DNA of 43,304 nucleotides from assembly GCF_000378405.1 (NCBI RefSeq), contig NZ_KB899637.1, positions 447,261-490,564 of the forward strand, given 5' to 3'. Positions 34,232 to 43,304 of the stretch are shown piece by piece. A program made the position numbers and the translations under genes. The DNA comes from Succinimonas amylolytica DSM 2873. GTDB taxonomy: Bacteria; Pseudomonadota; Gammaproteobacteria; Enterobacterales; Succinivibrionaceae. Position 1 is the stretch's first letter, and each line of letters opens with the position of its first letter. A model generated the notes under the pieces. The model had not been told where the DNA came from. It saw nothing but the letters and a program-made list of their open reading frames with translations, and searched no databases.

Positions 34232-36322
34232 ATGGCCGGCAAATATAAAATTTCCCGAGGACACAGCAGGATTCTCGGCTCTACCGTGGAAAAGGACGGA
34301 GTCAACTTTGCCATCTGGTGTCCCGATGCCACCGAAATGGAGCTGCTTCTTTTCAGCGATATCGATGATACCAGTCCGGAATCGATTATTCTCAGATCCG
34401 CGGAGTACAGGAGCCATTACTACTGGCATGTGCTGGTGCACGGCATCCGGGATCGCCAGCTTTACGGATGGCGGGTGAAGAAGCTCGGGGCCCGGAGGCC
34501 CGGAACGATTTTTGATCCTCACAAGGTGCTTTTGGATCCCTACGCCCGGCGCATTGTCTTTCCGGAAAACTACAACCGTACCTTCAGCCGCTACGTGGGC
34601 TCCAACCTGCATTTCTGCGCCAAAAGCGTGGTTATTGACATGAGCCTCTATCACTGGGGCCGCGAGGAGAAGCGGCCGCTCCATGCCATGAGCTCCAGCA
34701 TCATCTATGAAATGCATGTGGCCGGCTTTACCAAGAATCCCAATTCCGGCCTGCCTCCTGAAATCCGGGGCACCTATGCCGGCATTATCGAAAAGATTGA
34801 CTACCTGAAGGACCTGGGAATTACCGCGGTGGAGCTTCTTCCGGTGTTCCAGTTTGACCGTCTGGATGCCCAGCCCGGCAAAAGCAACTACTGGGGCTAT
34901 TCCCCCATGAGCTTTTTTGCGGTTCACGGGGAGTACTCCTCCCGGAACGACATCTACGGTCCTCTGGATGAGTTCCGGGATATGGTAAAGGCTCTCCACA
35001 AGGCCGGGATTGAGGTGTTCCTGGATGTGGTCTACAACCATACCTCGGAGGGCGATGCCTCGGGGCCCATTTATGCCTACAAGGGACTGGACAATCCCTC
35101 CTACTACATTCTCGATCCTGAAAAGGACGGGGCCTACCGGAACTACACGGGGTGCGGCAATACCATTAACGCCAGTAATCCCATGGTAAAACAGCTCATT
35201 AAGGACAGTCTCCATTTCTGGACTGAGGAAATGCATGTGGACGGCTTCCGGTTCGATCTGGCCTGTGTGCTTTCCCGGGACTCCTCGGGGCAGCCTCTGA
35301 ACGACCCTCCCACCACCCTGGCCATTGACTGCGATAACCAGCTTTCTGATGTGAAGCTTATTGCCGAGCCCTGGGATGCCGGCGGACTTTATCAGGTGGG
35401 GGCCATGGCCGGCAGCCGCTGGCGCGAGTGGAACGGGCAGTTCCGTGATGACATGCGGGCTTTTCTGAGAGGGGATGACGGCATGATTTCGCGCTTTGTG
35501 AACCGCATTCTGGGAAGTCCCGACATTTACAGGGGCAAGAATGTGGATCCGCAGAAGAGCGTGAATTTTATCACCTGCCACGATGGCTTCACGCTGTGGG
35601 ATCTGGTGTCCTACAGCAGAAAGCACAACGAGGCCAACGGCGAGGATAACCGGGACGGCAACGACTATAACTTCAGCTTCAACTACGGAGAGGAAGGAGA
35701 AACCCGGGATCCCCGGATCCGGGCAGTGCGCCTGAGACAGGCCAAGAATTTTATGCTGCTGAATCTGATGTCCATGGGCACTCCCATGGTGCTGATGGGC
35801 GACGAGGTGCTGCGGACGCAGCATGGCAATAACAATGCCTACTGCCAGGATACGGAGATGAGCTACCTGAACTGGGAGCCCCGGAAGGAATCCGAGGAGA
35901 TGCTCCGGTTTACCAGAATTCTTCTGTCATACCGTTCCCGGCGCGGCAGCAGACGTTTCCGGGGGCGGGATTTTGAATCCCTGCAGGAAGCCATTGCCAA
36001 TAATTCCATCACCTGGCACGGTGTGGAGCCGTTCCGGCCGGACTGGAGCCATACCTCGCACAGCATTGGCCTTACGGTTTATTCCGATACCCGGGGACTC
36101 TGGTACTACGTGTTCATTAACGCCTACTGGGAAGGTCTTCACATAAAAATTCCCTCCGTGCCGCACGGGGAGAAGCAGAAATGGTTCCGGGTCATTGATA
36201 CCTATCTGGCCCCGCCCGATGATATCTATGCCGAGCAGGATGAGTACTTTCCTATCGGACACAACTACTACCTGGGCAGCCGTTCCATTCTGGTTCTGGT
36301 GGCTCCGGGACGTCCGAACTAG
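34232..36322 (+). CDS. glgX: glycogen debranching enzyme (isoamylase type, GH13)
   Basis: A 696-residue enzyme cleaving alpha-1,6 branches of glycogen. It has an N-terminal CBM48-type domain (residues about 10-100, STVEKDGVNFAIWCPDATEM), a GH13 barrel with EVFLDVVYNHTSEG, the nucleophile in VDGFRFDLA, the acid in LIAEPWDAGG and the third carboxylate in FITCHDGFTLWD, and a C-terminal beta domain. The DPYARRI and YNFSFNYGEEGETRD segments are characteristic of GlgX/TreX. Length matches the family (about 660-700 aa). It stands alone; glgC is 11 kb upstream. The protein is probably cytoplasmic, as there is no signal peptide. Confidence 0.95.
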   Translation: MAGKYKISRGHSRILGSTVEKDGVNFAIWCPDATEMELLLFSDIDDTSPESIILRSAEYRSHYYWHVLVHGIRDRQLYGWRVKKLGARRPGTIFDPHKVLLDPYARRIVFPENYNRTFSRYVGSNLHFCAKSVVIDMSLYHWGREEKRPLHAMSSSIIYEMHVAGFTKNPNSGLPPEIRGTYAGIIEKIDYLKDLGITAVELLPVFQFDRLDAQPGKSNYWGYSPMSFFAVHGEYSSRNDIYGPLDEFRDMVKALHKAGIEVFLDVVYNHTSEGDASGPIYAYKGLDNPSYYILDPEKDGAYRNYTGCGNTINASNPMVKQLIKDSLHFWTEEMHVDGFRFDLACVLSRDSSGQPLNDPPTTLAIDCDNQLSDVKLIAEPWDAGGLYQVGAMAGSRWREWNGQFRDDMRAFLRGDDGMISRFVNRILGSPDIYRGKNVDPQKSVNFITCHDGFTLWDLVSYSRKHNEANGEDNRDGNDYNFSFNYGEEGETRDPRIRAVRLRQAKNFMLLNLMSMGTPMVLMGDEVLRTQHGNNNAYCQDTEMSYLNWEPRKESEEMLRFTRILLSYRSRRGSRRFRGRDFESLQEAIANNSITWHGVEPFRPDWSHTSHSIGLTVYSDTRGLWYYVFINAYWEGLHIKIPSVPHGEKQKWFRVIDTYLAPPDDIYAEQDEYFPIGHNYYLGSRSILVLVAPGRPN

Positions 36323-36530
36323 ACCTGTTCCCTGCCGGCGGCAGCGGAAAACTGCCGGATTTCCGGGCGGGAATCCGGTCCGGGGACAGGAGGGCGGCGG
36401 TAATGTTAATCTGCCGGAAGTTTTGAGATAAAAATACAGGATTATGTGCTCTGTTTCCCCGCTTTGGTTTAGAATTGTGAAGTAACTTTGGTTCTGCGCG
36501 ATATTATTTTCTGTCAGAGGAACAGATAAA

Positions 36531-36854
36531 ATGCTTGGTTTAGGTGATAATTCTCCATTGCTGCTGGAAGACAGAATTAAAATGCTTACCCGTGAGCTTA
36601 ACGGGGCCCGCGAAGAGATTGAAAAGCTGCAGAAGTTCAATCATGACATGGATCGGGAACTGGCAGATACCGGTGCCGAGCTGGCTGAGACCATTGTGAA
36701 GCTCAATGAAGTGACCCGCAGACTGGAGAACAGCGAGGACGAAAGAAAGAGCCTGATCATGGAGCTGGACAGTCTGAACGATCAGATCGACAAGCACGAG
36801 CAGTTTATGAAAGGGCTGCTGAAGCTTCTGAAAAGCAGCAGCAATATTTCCTGA
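36531..36854 (+). CDS. small coiled-coil protein, 107 aa
   Basis: Almost the whole protein from residue 12 to 95 is a heptad-repeating coiled coil rich in Leu, Glu and Lys (for example EIEKLQKFNHDMDRELAD). The last ten residues (LLKLLKSSSNIS) are amphipathic. No signal peptide, no Cys and no recognised family. An AGAGGA site precedes the ATG. It lies 208 bp after glgX on the same strand with its own upstream AT-rich segment, so it is probably transcribed separately. It might be a scaffold or division-related protein, but this cannot be supported. Confidence 0.75.
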   Translation: MLGLGDNSPLLLEDRIKMLTRELNGAREEIEKLQKFNHDMDRELADTGAELAETIVKLNEVTRRLENSEDERKSLIMELDSLNDQIDKHEQFMKGLLKLLKSSSNIS

Positions 36855-37086
36855 TTTCCGGCAGCCGTTTCCTTCCTCCGGAGGGGGCCGGTTGCTTTCT
36901 GTAATTCACGCATTCCCACATTCCCACCTTCAGAAAACCCGTCAGAAAAAGGCGGGGAGACTTTTTCCGGCCGTTATTTTCAGATGTCAGAGGCAATTTC
37001 CGGACTGCAAGAAAAACAGTACCTGCAAAAGTGTGTGGGGGGCTATAGCTATCTTGAAGGTTGTGTTTATACTGACTTCACAAAAT

Positions 37087-37115
37087 AAAGATCGGATATG
37101 CAATATCCGATCTTT
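37087..37115 (-). terminator. terminator originally belonging to the PKD-protein gene
   Basis: A perfect 13-bp inverted repeat, AAAGATCGGATAT (37087-37099) and ATATCCGATCTTT (37103-37115), with a 3-nt loop. On the minus strand it continues TTTATTTTG. It lies 104 bp past the former stop codon of the PKD gene (37219-37221), now separated from that gene by the IS21 element. The remaining DNA between 36855 and 37087 shows no gene. Confidence 0.75.
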
Positions 37116-37229
37116 AACTGAACTCATACGCCTATTATCTCAAAATTAACACATTACTTTGAATGATTTTGCACATTATGTATGTTATTAGATATAACTC
37201 AGAAACATAAGAAAATCATTAGTTTGATA

Positions 37230-37234
37230 ATTCT
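37230..37234. repeat. target-site duplication, left copy
   Basis: ATTCT directly precedes the left end of the IS21 element; the same ATTCT follows the right end at 39450-39454. Confidence 0.75.
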
Positions 37235-37293
37235 TGTTAAACGATCGCAAAAGTTGACCACCTAAACGAATAAAAGTTGACCACCTATAAATT

Positions 37294-38622
37294 ATGAAAC
37301 AAATAGATAATGGAGTGGTCATGAAAAGATCTAAAAAACATAAAATATCGGAATATCGTATAAAAGAAAATGGGTATTCCAGAATGTTTGATTCAATATT
37401 TCAAAATCAGATCCATGAACTTTCTAAACAAGGAAAGTCTATCAGGGATATAGCCAGAAAATTGGGAATTTCAAGGCAATCTGTTCGTAAATACATGAAT
37501 GGTATTCAAAAACCAAAGGTACGTGTGCAGGACAGTTTTAATAACTATCTGAAGATCAACAGAGAAACAATTAAAGAGCTGTTTCTCGAGATGAATGGAC
37601 ACTGTGTACCTCTGCTGAGAAAACTTAAGGAATCGTATGATGGCAGTGCGAATTTACGAGGGTTACAGATTTTCTGCAAGCAGTTCAGAAAGGAACTGAA
37701 GAATCGTGGCGAATCAATCCCCTGTCGCTATGAAACCCAACCTGGTGATCACCTGCAGATAGATTTTGGAGAACAGGATGTGATGATAGGCGGGAGTAAT
37801 GTCAGGATTCACTTTTTTGTTAGTGTTCTCGGTTATTCGAGAAGAATTTACGTAAAGGCGTTTACGGCAGAAAATACTGAAGCATGGCTTAATGGTATTG
37901 AGAATGCTTTTAGACATTTTGGAGGAGTTCCTCTGGCAATAGTCTCAGATAATACAAAATGTCTGGTTACAGTACATAACGGCAGTGAGCTCAAATTTAA
38001 TGAAAGGTATACGGCATTCTGCCATTATTGGAATGTTAAGCCTGTCGCATGTACGCCATATAAACCACGCTCTAAAGGTAAATGTGAACGTATGGTAAGG
38101 TATTTCAAGGAAAATGCACTACCAGGCAGAAACTTTGATTCTCTTGAGGACTTACAGAAGTGGATAGATTTATGGTTGGTGAAATACTCAGACGTAAGGA
38201 AACTTTCACTGGTTCATACCTCCGGCATACAAGCTGAAACCCCGGCAGAAAGATTTACACAAAAGGAACGATCTGAACTCAGGACTGTTGACAGAGTATT
38301 TTTTACAAACATACGTGAGGAAACCAGAAAGGCAGACAAGTGTGGCCTTATCCGCGTCGAGAACAGATTGTATAAACTACCGGAGCAGTACTCCAATCAA
38401 AGCGTATTTATTCAGATAACAGACACAGAAATCATCTTCCACGATGATGATAATAAAGTTATCAGAATAGATAAGGCCACTTCCTTTTATACTGCAAAAT
38501 TGCAGGAAAAATCAACCATTAAAATTTTTAATGACGTTAGTCCCGATTATGAAACGTGGGGGCAGAACAGCCTGTCACGTTCACTCGATGAGTATGCAAA
38601 AGTTACTGGAGGCGCATGGTAA
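37294..38622 (+). CDS. istA: IS21 transposase
   Basis: A 442-residue transposase. The N-terminal helix-turn-helix (SIRDIARKLGISRQSVRKYM, residues about 48-67) binds the terminal repeats. The rve-type catalytic core has the DDE residues in LQIDFGEQD, AIVSDNTKC and KGKCERMVRYF. The C-terminal part carries the Mu-like beta barrel (RVENRLYKLPEQYSN). An in-frame ATG at 37321 is an alternative start. Its 3' end overlaps istB by a few bases, as in other IS21 elements, allowing coupled translation. No disruption is seen, so the element may be active. Confidence 0.94.
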   Translation: MKQIDNGVVMKRSKKHKISEYRIKENGYSRMFDSIFQNQIHELSKQGKSIRDIARKLGISRQSVRKYMNGIQKPKVRVQDSFNNYLKINRETIKELFLEMNGHCVPLLRKLKESYDGSANLRGLQIFCKQFRKELKNRGESIPCRYETQPGDHLQIDFGEQDVMIGGSNVRIHFFVSVLGYSRRIYVKAFTAENTEAWLNGIENAFRHFGGVPLAIVSDNTKCLVTVHNGSELKFNERYTAFCHYWNVKPVACTPYKPRSKGKCERMVRYFKENALPGRNFDSLEDLQKWIDLWLVKYSDVRKLSLVHTSGIQAETPAERFTQKERSELRTVDRVFFTNIREETRKADKCGLIRVENRLYKLPEQYSNQSVFIQITDTEIIFHDDDNKVIRIDKATSFYTAKLQEKSTIKIFNDVSPDYETWGQNSLSRSLDEYAKVTGGAW

Positions 38623-39392
38623 TGGCATCTGATAACAATCTTGTTGCTATGGCTGACAGGCTGAATCTGACTTTCTGCAGAGATCACATTGAGGAAATTA
38701 TCAGTGAAACTACAAACAGCAGAATGAATCCCAGAGAAATATTGCAGTTTGTCTTTAGTCGTGAAATTAGTCGTCGAGAGGAAAACAGAATAAGGATTGG
38801 GATTATGGCAGCCCACTTCCCTCGCAAATGCACTCTTGAGGAGTTTGACTTCTCGGTGCAGCCTTGTATCGATACGGCTGTCATCAGAGAACTTAAAACG
38901 CTGTCCTGGGCTGGCAGTGGCTCTAATATTCTCTTTCTTGGACCTCCAGGAGTAGGCAAAACACACCTGGCCATAGGATTCGGTCTGCTAGCCGTAAAAC
39001 AAGGATACTCAGTACTTTTTAAAACGGCAGAAGCTCTTATCAAAGAACTCTCCGAAGCCCATGAAATGGGAAAGCTTGAACAAAAAATGCAGAAACTTGC
39101 TAAGGTTAAAGTCCTCATCATTGATGAATTAGGATACTGTCCCTTCAGTGCAAATGGCTCACATCTTTTGTTTCAGCTGATAAGCAGAAGATATGAATCC
39201 AAAAGTACTGTTATAACCAGCAACAGACCTGTCAGTGATTGGGGACTGATACTTGGTGATACAACTGCCGCCACTGCTATTTTAGACAGACTGCTTCATC
39301 ATTGTAGTGTGCTTACAATCAATGGCGACAGTTACAGATTGCTCGCTGCCAAGAAGGCAAATTTATTGGCAAAAAATGAAAGTTTAAGTTAA
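38616..39392 (+). CDS. istB: IS21 helper ATPase
   Basis: A 258-residue AAA+ ATPase related to DnaC that assists IstA in target capture. Walker A is GPPGVGKTHLA, and Walker B is VLIIDELGY. The sensor region TSNRPVSDWG and the C-terminal HHCSVLTINGDSYR tail are typical of IstB. Start at 38616 (MVMASD) or 38622 (MASD), which overlaps the istA stop in GGTAATGG. It is intact and directly followed by the right terminal repeats. Confidence 0.94.
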   Translation: MVMASDNNLVAMADRLNLTFCRDHIEEIISETTNSRMNPREILQFVFSREISRREENRIRIGIMAAHFPRKCTLEEFDFSVQPCIDTAVIRELKTLSWAGSGSNILFLGPPGVGKTHLAIGFGLLAVKQGYSVLFKTAEALIKELSEAHEMGKLEQKMQKLAKVKVLIIDELGYCPFSANGSHLLFQLISRRYESKSTVITSNRPVSDWGLILGDTTAATAILDRLLHHCSVLTINGDSYRLLAAKKANLLAKNESLS

Positions 39393-39449
39393 AATCGGAG
39401 TGGTCAACTTCCGATCGTTTTAGTGGTCAACTTTTTCGATCGTTCTACA

Positions 39450-39454
39450 ATTCT
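39450..39454. repeat. target-site duplication, right copy
   Basis: ATTCT, identical to the sequence at 37230-37234 on the other side of the IS21 element. Confidence 0.75.
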
Positions 39455-41249
39455 ATCCATGTTGCCAATCTAAAATAATTGTCAGTTAAAGGTAGTGTAA
39501 TCTTGAATCCGCTTTTCCTTGCAAACTCATATGAAATACCGCCAACTGCAGCACCGTACGTTATTTTTGTTGCATTATCAGCATCCCCTAATGAACAATT
39601 AAAACCATTTTCATTAGCAGTACATCTTCCTCCAGAACCACCTATGGCAAATAAATCTCGTAATTGGAACATTTTTGTACTAGGCCAATGATTCTTTGCA
39701 TAATTGTTTTTTACATCATAAACATTTAATAAAAACAAATAATCAGTTGATGATGTACTTGTAGTATTATGCTTGTAATAATAATTGTTTGGAACTGTAT
39801 ATGCATCTACTCGCACACCTTCCCAAAGGCATGATGGATTTTGTATACAATCAGCATTAACATTACCCCCATGTGCTGCATAATTCCACAAATCGGAGTA
39901 ATTACTTATAGGCACAATTTTGCTTTTTTCGAAATCTGAAAAACTCAGCCTAGTTTGAGTATTAGAATTATATTTAGGTAATGATATATATTGTTTATTC
40001 AAAAAATTGCTATTTAATATAGAGCGAACATTACTATTGGGCCAAATTGTTGCACTTGATGCAGAAGAGAATGTCATTGTAGATTTATTATACAATTCTT
40101 CTTCAAAAACCTGCAAAAGCATAATTTTTCCACTGGATTTTCTAATAACTTCCCAGATTATAGGACGATCTTTTACTCTGTATACAGAGCCTTCCAATGA
40201 AGATAATGTTCCAAACTGAACTAAATCACCAACATTGATAGATGAATATGTTGAAGAGTCAGCTGACTTACCAATGCGTATATCAAAAGAACAATCTTCA
40301 GAATCAGATAAATTATTCACAGCTGTAACTTTTAATTGATGATTACCATTATATCCAAACAAATCTGACGAAGTGTAAGATTTTAAAGTTCCGTATACGC
40401 CTTTACCAACAGTATAAGAATGCCCCCCATAAACTATTTCAGATACATCAGTACTTAAGATATTGTCATAGTAAAAACTCAATGACGAAGGACACTGATC
40501 AGCATTAGTATCGGCACATCTTTCTTTTGCATTACTAATAAACACGTATTCCTTTTGGTTATTGTCATTATTAAAATACATGTAGCTCATTTTGTGATAG
40601 GGACCAAATACAGAACCTGAACAATATTTACTATTAAAGTAATAATATTTATTTGAAACTTTTGTTTCAATACCATTTGTGTTATCTTTAATTGTTAGCA
40701 CAGGTTCATAAACGGTAGGTGATATATATGAATGTAATGTATTAGAAATATTGGTATTAGTATTTATTGATTTGTTTGAACCGTCACCAAAATTCCAAGT
40801 AAATGTATAATTACCTCCTGTTTTTACAACTGAATTTGAAACAAATTCAGCATTTAACGATGGATTAGATACGAATCCATCTTTTGGTGATAATTGTTCG
40901 TCAATAGATTGATTACGGTCATAAAAATCTGCTTTGAATACATCTGATGATGTATAACTAATGTTGCTGTTATTTGAATTACCGAGAGAATCGGAAACAG
41001 TTAACCCAATACTTACCTCTGTATTTTTACTAAACGTGCATATATAAGTACTGATATCACTATTTGGCGACTCGCAGGTTACCCCATCTCCAACAACATT
41101 CCAAGAATAATTCAAAGATGATTGCAACTCTCCATCAATTGAACAAATAATACTTTCCGCATAATAGGAATTATTATCATCAATTTCGATCAAGTCCAGA
41201 GTTTGTGAGCCACAACTAAATAATGCCGTAGGAATTATTGGTTCTGATT

Positions 41250-43015
41250 CAACTGTAACATTTTGTGATGCTACTGCCGAACTCGCCCCCTTGGAATCCG
41301 TTACCACCAGGCTAATGGTATAGGTTCCGGGCGCCGCGAAAGTATGAGCATAATTCCTTGTTGTTGCCGAACCGCCGTCACTGGAAGTCCATGAATAGGA
41401 TACTATGTCAGAGGGGCCGTCCTGATCAGAGCTGGTACTGGTAGCTGTGATATCCAGGTAATTGCTAGCTACAGTGAATGATGCAACCGGAACATTGTTG
41501 GCTTTTTCGACGGTAACGGTCTTAGTCGCCGCTACGGATACCGCTCCCTTGGAATCAGTCACCACCAGGCTGATGGTATAGGTGCCGGGCGCCGCGAAAG
41601 TATGAGCATAATTCTTTGTTGTTGCCGAATCGCCGTCGCTTGAAGTCCACGCATAGGATACTATGTCAGAGGGGCCGTCCTGATCCGAGCTGGTATTGGT
41701 AGCTGTGATATCCAGGTAATTGCTGGCTATAGTGAATGATGCAACCGGAACGTTGTTGGACGCTTCAACAGTAACCGTCTTTATAGCTGCCACAGAGCTT
41801 GCTCCCTTGGAATCTGTTACTACTAGGCTGATAGTGTAGGTACCGGGAGCTACAAAGGTATGAACATAATCCTTTGTCGTGGCCGAACCGCCGTCGCTGG
41901 AAGTCCAGGCATAGGATACTATGTCAGCGGGACCGTCCTGATCCGTGCTGGTACTGGTTGCTGTGATATCCAGATAATTGCTGGCTACAGTGAATGATGC
42001 AACCGGAACATTGTTGGCTGCTTCAACCGTAACAATATTTGTTGCCACTACTGAGCTTGCTCCCTTGGAATCTGTTACTACTAGGCTGATAGTGTAGGTA
42101 CCCGGAGCTGCAAAGGTATGAACATAATCCTTTGTCGCGGCCGAACCGCCGTCGCTGGAAGTCCATGCATAGGATACTATGTCCTCGGGGCCGTCCTGAT
42201 CAGTGCTGGTATTGGTGGCTGTAACATTCAGATAATTGCTGGTCACGGTAAAGGAGGCAACCGGGACATTGTTTGACGCTTCAACAGTAACCGTCTTTGT
42301 AGCTACCTCAGATCTTGCACCCTTGGAATCTGTTACGACTAAGCTGACAGTGTAGGTACCGGGAGTTGTAAAGGTATGGACATAATCCTTTGTTGCAGCT
42401 GAACCGCCGTCGCTGGAAGTCCATGCATAGGACACAATGTCTGCCGGTCCGTCCTGGTCAATACTGGTATTGGTGGCTACGATGTCCAGATAATTGCTAG
42501 CTACGGTGAAGGATGCAACCGGGACGTTGTTGTTCGCTTCAACAGTAATAATTTTTGTAGCTGCCGCGGAGCTTGCTCCCTTGGAATCTGTTACCACCAG
42601 ACTTATGGTATAGGTGCCGGGAGCTGCAAAGGTATGGACATAATCCTTTGTTGTAGCCGAACCGCCGTCGCTGGACGTCCACGCATAGGACACAATGTCT
42701 GCCGGTCCGTCCTGGTCAATACTGGTATTGGTGGCTGCGATGTCCAGATAATTGCTAGCTACGGTGAAGGAAGCAACCGGCACGTTGTTGGCAGCTTCGA
42801 CAGTAACGGTCTTTGTTGCAGTTGCGGAGGTTGCTCCCTTGGAATCCGTCACCACCAGACTTATGGTATAGGTGCCGGGGGACGCGAAGGTATGAGCATA
42901 ATCCTTTGTAGTTGCAGAACCGCCGTCGCTGGATGTCCATGCATAGGACACAATGTCTGCAGGTCCGTCCTGATCCGTGCTGGTATTGGTAGCAGTTACT
43001 TTAAGGAAATTCTTA
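41250..43015 (-). repeat. seven tandem 258-bp DNA repeats coding for PKD units
   Basis: The word TTGGAATC recurs at 41291, 41549, 41807, 42065, 42323, 42581 and 42839, an exact 258-bp period. Copies are nearly identical over long stretches and differ mostly by single bases, while the copy beyond 43015 is strongly diverged. Such an array is prone to unequal recombination and copy-number change. Confidence 0.92.
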
Positions 43016-43167
43016 GAAATCGTGAAGGAAGCTTTAGGTTTATGGTTAATATTAGCATTTTCAGAAATTACTACATTCTTGGTAAATTTATTAGATATTC
43101 TGCCATTCTTATCTTTGACTATTAATGATATTGAGTATTCTCCATGGGAAGGAAAAGTATGAACAAA

Positions 43168-43304
43168 TCACCCAGGGTATGGCCGTTTTATCCCTGACAT
43201 ACCCCATGAAAGAAAGTACTAGACCGTTGTAAGTTCATGGTCCGGTACATAAGTTTTCGCTCTTGAAACCTATAAGGCCTTAGAGCCTGCCCATGCATTT
43301 GAGA
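43168..43304. mobile_element. probable end of a second mobile element running out of the window
   Basis: Homology to the PKD gene stops sharply at 43167/43168. The new sequence carries an inverted repeat GGGTATG (43175-43181) and CATACCC near its edge. On the minus strand a frame is open from the window end to TAA at 43188-43190 (38 codons, ending HGVCQG), which could be the C-terminus of a transposase. I do not recognise the family. Confidence 0.4.

Larger units (their letters stand above)
37235..39449 (+). mobile_element. complete IS21-family insertion sequence, about 2.2 kb
   Basis: Both ends start with TGT and carry matching terminal repeats: left TGTTAAACGATCGCAAAAG then TTGACCACC, right (inverted) TGTAGAACGATCGAAAAAG then TTGACCACT. 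Each end has a second internal copy of the AAGTTGACCAC block (left at 37272-37286, right at 39399-39410), as is usual for IS21 multiple terminal repeats. It encodes IstA and IstB in overlapping order. Intact genes, clean ends and a 5-bp duplication indicate a recent insertion. It is AT-richer than the resident genome. Confidence 0.93.
39445..43167 (-). pseudogene. large PKD-repeat surface protein, 5' end cut off and 3' stop supplied by the IS
   Basis: The coding frame runs from 43167 to a TAG at 39445-39447 lying inside the IS21 terminal repeat. It encodes seven full PKD-like repeats of 86 residues (VPVASF, DQDGPADIVSYAWTSSDGG, HTFAAPGTYTISLVVTDSKG) and a partial divergent one at its start. 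A C-terminal region of about 600 residues follows, with a further PKD-like unit (FTWNFGDGSNKS) and a DUF6273-like module (RPIIWEVIRKSSGKIMLLQ; WPNSNVRSILNSNFLN). PKD repeats act as extracellular stalks or adhesive modules. No start or signal peptide remains: homology stops at 43168, where an in-frame TGA is created. ATG 42951 is the first internal Met, but no ribosome site is visible. Before the IS insertion the protein ended IELSN. Confidence 0.8.

Noticed and set aside
34220-35824. 534-codon open frame antisense to glgX
   Set aside because: It lies fully opposite a gene with complete GH13 motifs; long antisense frames are expected with this GC-rich codon use and it shows no family feature.
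36333-36362. GGCAG/CTGCC hairpin after glgX, considered as a terminator
   Set aside because: Short stem and no T-run after it.
42634-43125. 163-codon plus-strand frame across the PKD repeats
   Set aside because: Its internal repetition simply mirrors the 258-bp repeats of the opposite strand.
1-43304. Search for tRNA, rRNA and known riboswitches
   Set aside because: No cloverleaf, rRNA or recognised riboswitch consensus was seen by eye; a covariance-model search would be needed to exclude small ones.

Overview
The window is 43.3 kb of a Gram-negative bacterial chromosome. An outer-membrane porin, several signal peptides and lipoboxes, glycogen genes and gammaproteobacterial-style TopB, GlgX and porin proteins suggest a gut or rumen gammaproteobacterium, possibly of the Succinivibrionaceae. 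This taxonomic guess is inferred from protein style only. Most of the sequence is GC-rich and unusually full of TCCGGA/TTCCGG words. Two AT-richer segments (about 5.25-7.8 kb, and 37.1 kb to the right end) look acquired.

Left part (1-13.2 kb): the 3' end of a PD-(D/E)XK nuclease-like gene, DNA topoisomerase III with a very long low-complexity tail (minus strand), and a hypothetical gene. An AT-richer island follows, carrying a cation diffusion facilitator transporter and a small EamA/DMT-type membrane protein; its right edge abuts a 5'-truncated gene remnant. Next come a hypothetical gene, a secreted Cys-rich Sel1-repeat protein, a solitary TraH-like conjugation protein and a periplasmic SIMPL-domain protein.

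Middle (12.8-25.9 kb): an ArsR-type repressor and a nitroreductase share a near-identical palindromic operator and probably form a two-gene regulon. A minus-strand run follows: Ca2+-type P-ATPase, CoA-disulfide-reductase-like flavoprotein with a rhodanese domain, a hypothetical protein and an RluA-type pseudouridine synthase. A small secreted protein, glgC, glutamine-dependent NAD synthetase and a lipoprotein lie on the plus strand.

25.9-28.2 kb is gene-poor and holds a small CRISPR array (5 repeats, 4 spacers, plus a probable decayed repeat) with no cas gene in the window. Next come a small secreted protein and a kexin/subtilisin-type lipoprotein protease, which look like a trans-acting propeptide/chaperone and its protease. 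They are followed by a porin with a clear promoter and terminator, a REC-HD-GYP response regulator, glgX and a small coiled-coil protein.

Right end: a complete IS21-family element (37235-39449) with terminal repeats and a 5-bp target duplication sits exactly at the 3' end of a large PKD-repeat surface protein gene and replaces its stop codon. That gene carries seven DNA repeats of exactly 258 bp. Its 5' part is cut at about 43168 by unrelated sequence that is probably the end of a second mobile element running out of the window.
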